In this document: positions 61,891 to 64,000 of the stretch, piece by piece
Position numbering within the stretch: the stretch's first letter is position 1
Layout: every line of letters starts with the position of its first letter
Source of the DNA: Pseudomonas crudilactis
GTDB lineage: Bacteria; Pseudomonadota; Gammaproteobacteria; Pseudomonadales; Pseudomonadaceae
Direction: 5' to 3'
DNA: 64,000 nt
Assembly: GCF_013433315.1 (NCBI RefSeq)
Contig: NZ_WXVV01000004.1
Span: 62,001 to 126,000 of the forward strand
Made by a program: the position numbers and the translations under genes
The notes under the pieces: model-generated
What the model saw: only the letters and a program-made list of their open reading frames with translations
Told to the model about the DNA's origin: nothing
Databases searched by the model: none

Positions 61891-63516
61891 ATGCTTAAAC
61901 ACGCGGTCATTCCGTTTTTAGTCGGCGCAGGCTTGTTAGCCTCCGCACCTTTCGCATCCGCTGCGACTAACCTGGTGTTCTGCTCCGAAGGCAGCCCGGC
62001 CGGTTTCGACCCAGGCCAGTACACCACCGGAACCGACTTCGACGCCTCAGCCGAAACCATGTTCAACCGTCTGACCCAGTTCGAGCGCGGCGGCACCGCC
62101 GTGATTCCTGGTCTGGCGACCAAGTGGGACATTTCCGACGACGGCCTGACTTACACCTTCCACCTGCGTGAAGGCGTCAAGTTCCACACCACCCCGTATT
62201 TCAAGCCGACTCGTGAGTTCAACGCCGACGACGTGCTGTTCACCTTTAATCGCATGATTAACAAGGATGATCCGTTCCGTAAGGCGTACCCGACCGAATT
62301 CCCGTACTTCACCGACATGGGGATGGACACCAACATCACCAAGATCGATAAAGTCGACGACCACACCGTCAAGTTCACTCTGAAAGAAGTCGACGCTGCG
62401 TTCATCCAGAACATGGCCATGAGCTTCGCCTCGGTACAGTCCGCCGAGTACGCAGCGCAGCTGCTGAAAGAGGGCAAGGCTGCCGACATCAACCAGAAGC
62501 CGATCGGCACTGGCCCGTTCGTGTTCAAGAGCTACCAGAAAGATTCCAACATCCGCTACACCGGCAACAAGGACTACTGGAAGCCGGATGACGTGAAGAT
62601 CGACAACCTGATCTTCGCCATCACCACCGACCCGTCGGTACGTATTCAGAAGCTGAAAAAGAACGAGTGCCAGGTCACCCTGTTCCCGCGTCCAGCCGAT
62701 CTGAAAGCGTTGAAAGAAGACAAGACCCTGAAGATGCCTGACCAGGCTGGCTTCAACCTGGGTTACATCGCCTACAACGTGATGGACAAGGTCAAGGGCA
62801 GCAACGAAGCGAACCCACTGGCTGACCTGCGCGTACGTCAGGCGCTGGACATGGCGGTGAACAAGCCGCAGATCATCGATTCGGTTTACCAGGGCGCCGG
62901 CCAACTGGCCGTCAACGCCATGCCGCCGACCCAATGGTCCTACGACACCACCATCAAGGACGCCAAGTACGATCCTGAGAAAGCCAAACAGCTGCTCAAG
63001 GAAGCCGGCGTCAAGGAAGGTACCGAGATCGTGCTGTGGGCGATGCCGGTTCAGCGTCCGTACAACCCGAACGCCAAACTGATGGCTGAAATGCTCCAGT
63101 CCGACTGGGCCAAGATCGGCTTGAAAGTGAAGATCACCAGCTACGAGTGGGGCGAGTACATCAAGCGCTCCAAAGGTGGCGAGAACCAGGCCATGATCAT
63201 TGGCTGGAGCGGTGACAATGGTGATCCGGACAACTGGCTGAACGTGCTGTTCGGTTGCGACTCGCTCAGCGGCAACAACTTCTCCAAGTGGTGCGACAAG
63301 AAGTTCGACGGCCTCGTCAAAGAAGCCAAGCGCACGACCGATCAGGGCAAGCGCACTGAACTGTACAAACAGGCGCAACACGTCCTCAAAGATGCAGTTC
63401 CAATGACACCTATCGCTCACTCGACGGTGTATCAACCCATGCGCGCCAACGTGCAGGACTTCAAGATCAGCCCATTTGGCTTGAACTCCTTCTACGGCGT
63501 CAGCGTCAGCAAATAA
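61891..63516 (+). CDS. Dipeptide ABC transporter substrate-binding protein, paralogue 2
   Basis: A 541-residue SBP_bac_5 protein with a signal peptide (residues 1-24, ending ASA) and mature start ATNLVFCSEGSPAGFDPGQYTTGTDFDAS. It has the same blocks as its neighbour (GDPDNWLNVLFGCDSLSGNNFSKWCDKKFDGL). An extra loop VMDKVKGSNEANPLADLRVRQ, not in paralogue 1, lies near residue 300. The ATG at 61891 is chosen with gagg five bases upstream; an ATG at 61867 would add eight residues. In pseudomonads such paralogues accompany dppBCDF and give wider peptide range. Confidence 0.93.
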   Translation: MLKHAVIPFLVGAGLLASAPFASAATNLVFCSEGSPAGFDPGQYTTGTDFDASAETMFNRLTQFERGGTAVIPGLATKWDISDDGLTYTFHLREGVKFHTTPYFKPTREFNADDVLFTFNRMINKDDPFRKAYPTEFPYFTDMGMDTNITKIDKVDDHTVKFTLKEVDAAFIQNMAMSFASVQSAEYAAQLLKEGKAADINQKPIGTGPFVFKSYQKDSNIRYTGNKDYWKPDDVKIDNLIFAITTDPSVRIQKLKKNECQVTLFPRPADLKALKEDKTLKMPDQAGFNLGYIAYNVMDKVKGSNEANPLADLRVRQALDMAVNKPQIIDSVYQGAGQLAVNAMPPTQWSYDTTIKDAKYDPEKAKQLLKEAGVKEGTEIVLWAMPVQRPYNPNAKLMAEMLQSDWAKIGLKVKITSYEWGEYIKRSKGGENQAMIIGWSGDNGDPDNWLNVLFGCDSLSGNNFSKWCDKKFDGLVKEAKRTTDQGKRTELYKQAQHVLKDAVPMTPIAHSTVYQPMRANVQDFKISPFGLNSFYGVSVSK

Positions 63517-63522
63517 GGCACT

Positions 63523-63556
63523 GCAACGGCGACGTTTTTGACGTCGCCGTTGTTTT
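63523..63556 (+). terminator. Terminator after the second DppA-like gene
   Basis: CAACGGCGACGT and ACGTCGCCGTTG form a perfect 12-bp stem around a ttttg loop, followed by TTTT. It begins six bases after the stop. The remaining 260 bases to the third gene hold no gene that I can see. Confidence 0.93.
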
Positions 63557-63816
63557 ACCTGCCGGGAATTTAGGAATTTGCCTACAGCCAATTCCACTGC
63601 GGACTACCGCAGCGGTATAGGACGCGTCGCCTTTTCCTACGAGCTTTAAGGCATTTACGCATTTACTGCCAGGACCGCGGCCCCTACCGTCGGGTACTGA
63701 CCAGTTTCTGCGTGGGCCACCGGTTTGCCGTACGTACTGGATTGAGCTCGATGCAGCCAAAACGTCTCCGGATGAGACGACGGCGCATTGAACAACACTA
63801 AAAAAGAGGGAGCGTC

Positions 63817-64000
63817 ATGCGCCATACCTTGATTTTTTCCGCAATGCTGAGCGCCGGCCTGTTGGCCGCCTCGTCCGCCAGTTTCGCCGCCAGCAAAAGT
63901 CTGGTGTTCTGCTCTGAAGGCAGCCCGGCGGGTTTCGACACCGCGCAGTACACGACAGCGACGGATAACGACGCCGCCGAACCGATCTACAACCGTCTGG
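63817..64000 (+). CDS. Third dipeptide-binding protein (N-terminal part only)
   Basis: The first 61 codons lie in the window; the gene runs off the right edge. The translation MRHTLIFSAMLSAGLLAASSASFA is a signal peptide, followed by ASKSLVFCSEGSPAGFDTAQYTTATDNDAAEPIYNRL, which matches the start of the two preceding paralogues. Aspartate and threonine replace the FDAS motif by NDAAEP, so it may bind a different peptide class. Start supported by agaggga. Confidence 0.93.
   Translation, partial: MRHTLIFSAMLSAGLLAASSASFAASKSLVFCSEGSPAGFDTAQYTTATDNDAAEPIYNRL

Overview
The window is a 64-kb piece of a Pseudomonas chromosome, most probably from the P. fluorescens group. The gene order cysD / Nif3-like / algW / hisC-hisD-hisG-murA / mla / kds-lpt-rpoN-hpf-ptsN-rapZ-ptsO / fagA-fumC-sodA / pmbA-tldD / yhdP-rng-maf-mreDCB / gatCAB is the conserved pseudomonad core. 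GC-rich coding sequence and many REP/REPIN repeats (GCGAGC-type palindromes) fit the same group. The taxonomic call is inferred from synteny and protein similarity as remembered; no database was searched. Identities come from motifs and family knowledge.

Layout. 1-1148: start of cysD and a Nif3-like protein, minus strand. 1252-5335: the periplasmic protease AlgW, then a TonB-dependent receptor and a DUF4198 periplasmic protein, probably one metal-uptake unit; the receptor's start codon sits inside a 45-bp near-perfect palindrome. 5342-5913: a tandem repeat cluster. 5922-10720: hisC, hisD, hisG, murA and ibaG, minus strand. 10835-13872: mlaFEDCB, retrograde phospholipid transport. 14148-21172: kdsD-kdsC-lptC-lptA-lptB, then rpoN-hpf-ptsN-rapZ-ptsO. 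LPS sugar synthesis and transport are thus physically linked to sigma-54 and the nitrogen PTS. 21305-22360 is an unrecognised membrane protein placed between two core genes. 22416-26240: a ZIP transporter and the iron-repressed fagA-fumC-orf-sodA cluster with Fur-box-like sequence. 26435-39661: TldD/TldE, DarP, nitrilase, YhdP, RNase G, Maf and the MreBCD cell-shape operon. 39873-43084: the gatCAB amidotransferase.

43234-46042: an RlpA-like lipoprotein, a Ca2+/cation antiporter, a carboxymuconolactone-decarboxylase-family protein and an AEC transporter, followed by a second repeat cluster. 46436-53334: a sugar-diacid (galactarate/glucarate) catabolic operon, kdgD - semialdehyde dehydrogenase - gudP - garD, with a FadR-type regulator and a clear promoter/operator. 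Inside this locus lies a small acidic protein of unknown function whose leader looks like an RsmA/RsmE target. 53516-57155: an SbmA/YddA-like ABC exporter and the redox two-component pair RoxR/RoxS. 57472-60028: a SIMPL-domain protein, a DUF6124 protein with a structured upstream region, and 1.3 kb of non-coding repeats. 60029-64000: three successive dipeptide-binding proteins of the DppA family, the last cut by the window edge.

The most unusual non-coding signals are: the palindrome over the TonB-receptor start; three distant repeat clusters that belong to one family bounded by the same inverted ends; the RsmA-like leader; the operator overlapping the garD-operon promoter; the multi-hairpin leader of the DUF6124 gene; and apparent ATT start codons, clearest for mreC. 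No tRNA, rRNA, CRISPR array, prophage or insertion sequence was seen, and I found no convincing new multi-gene defence or biosynthetic system.
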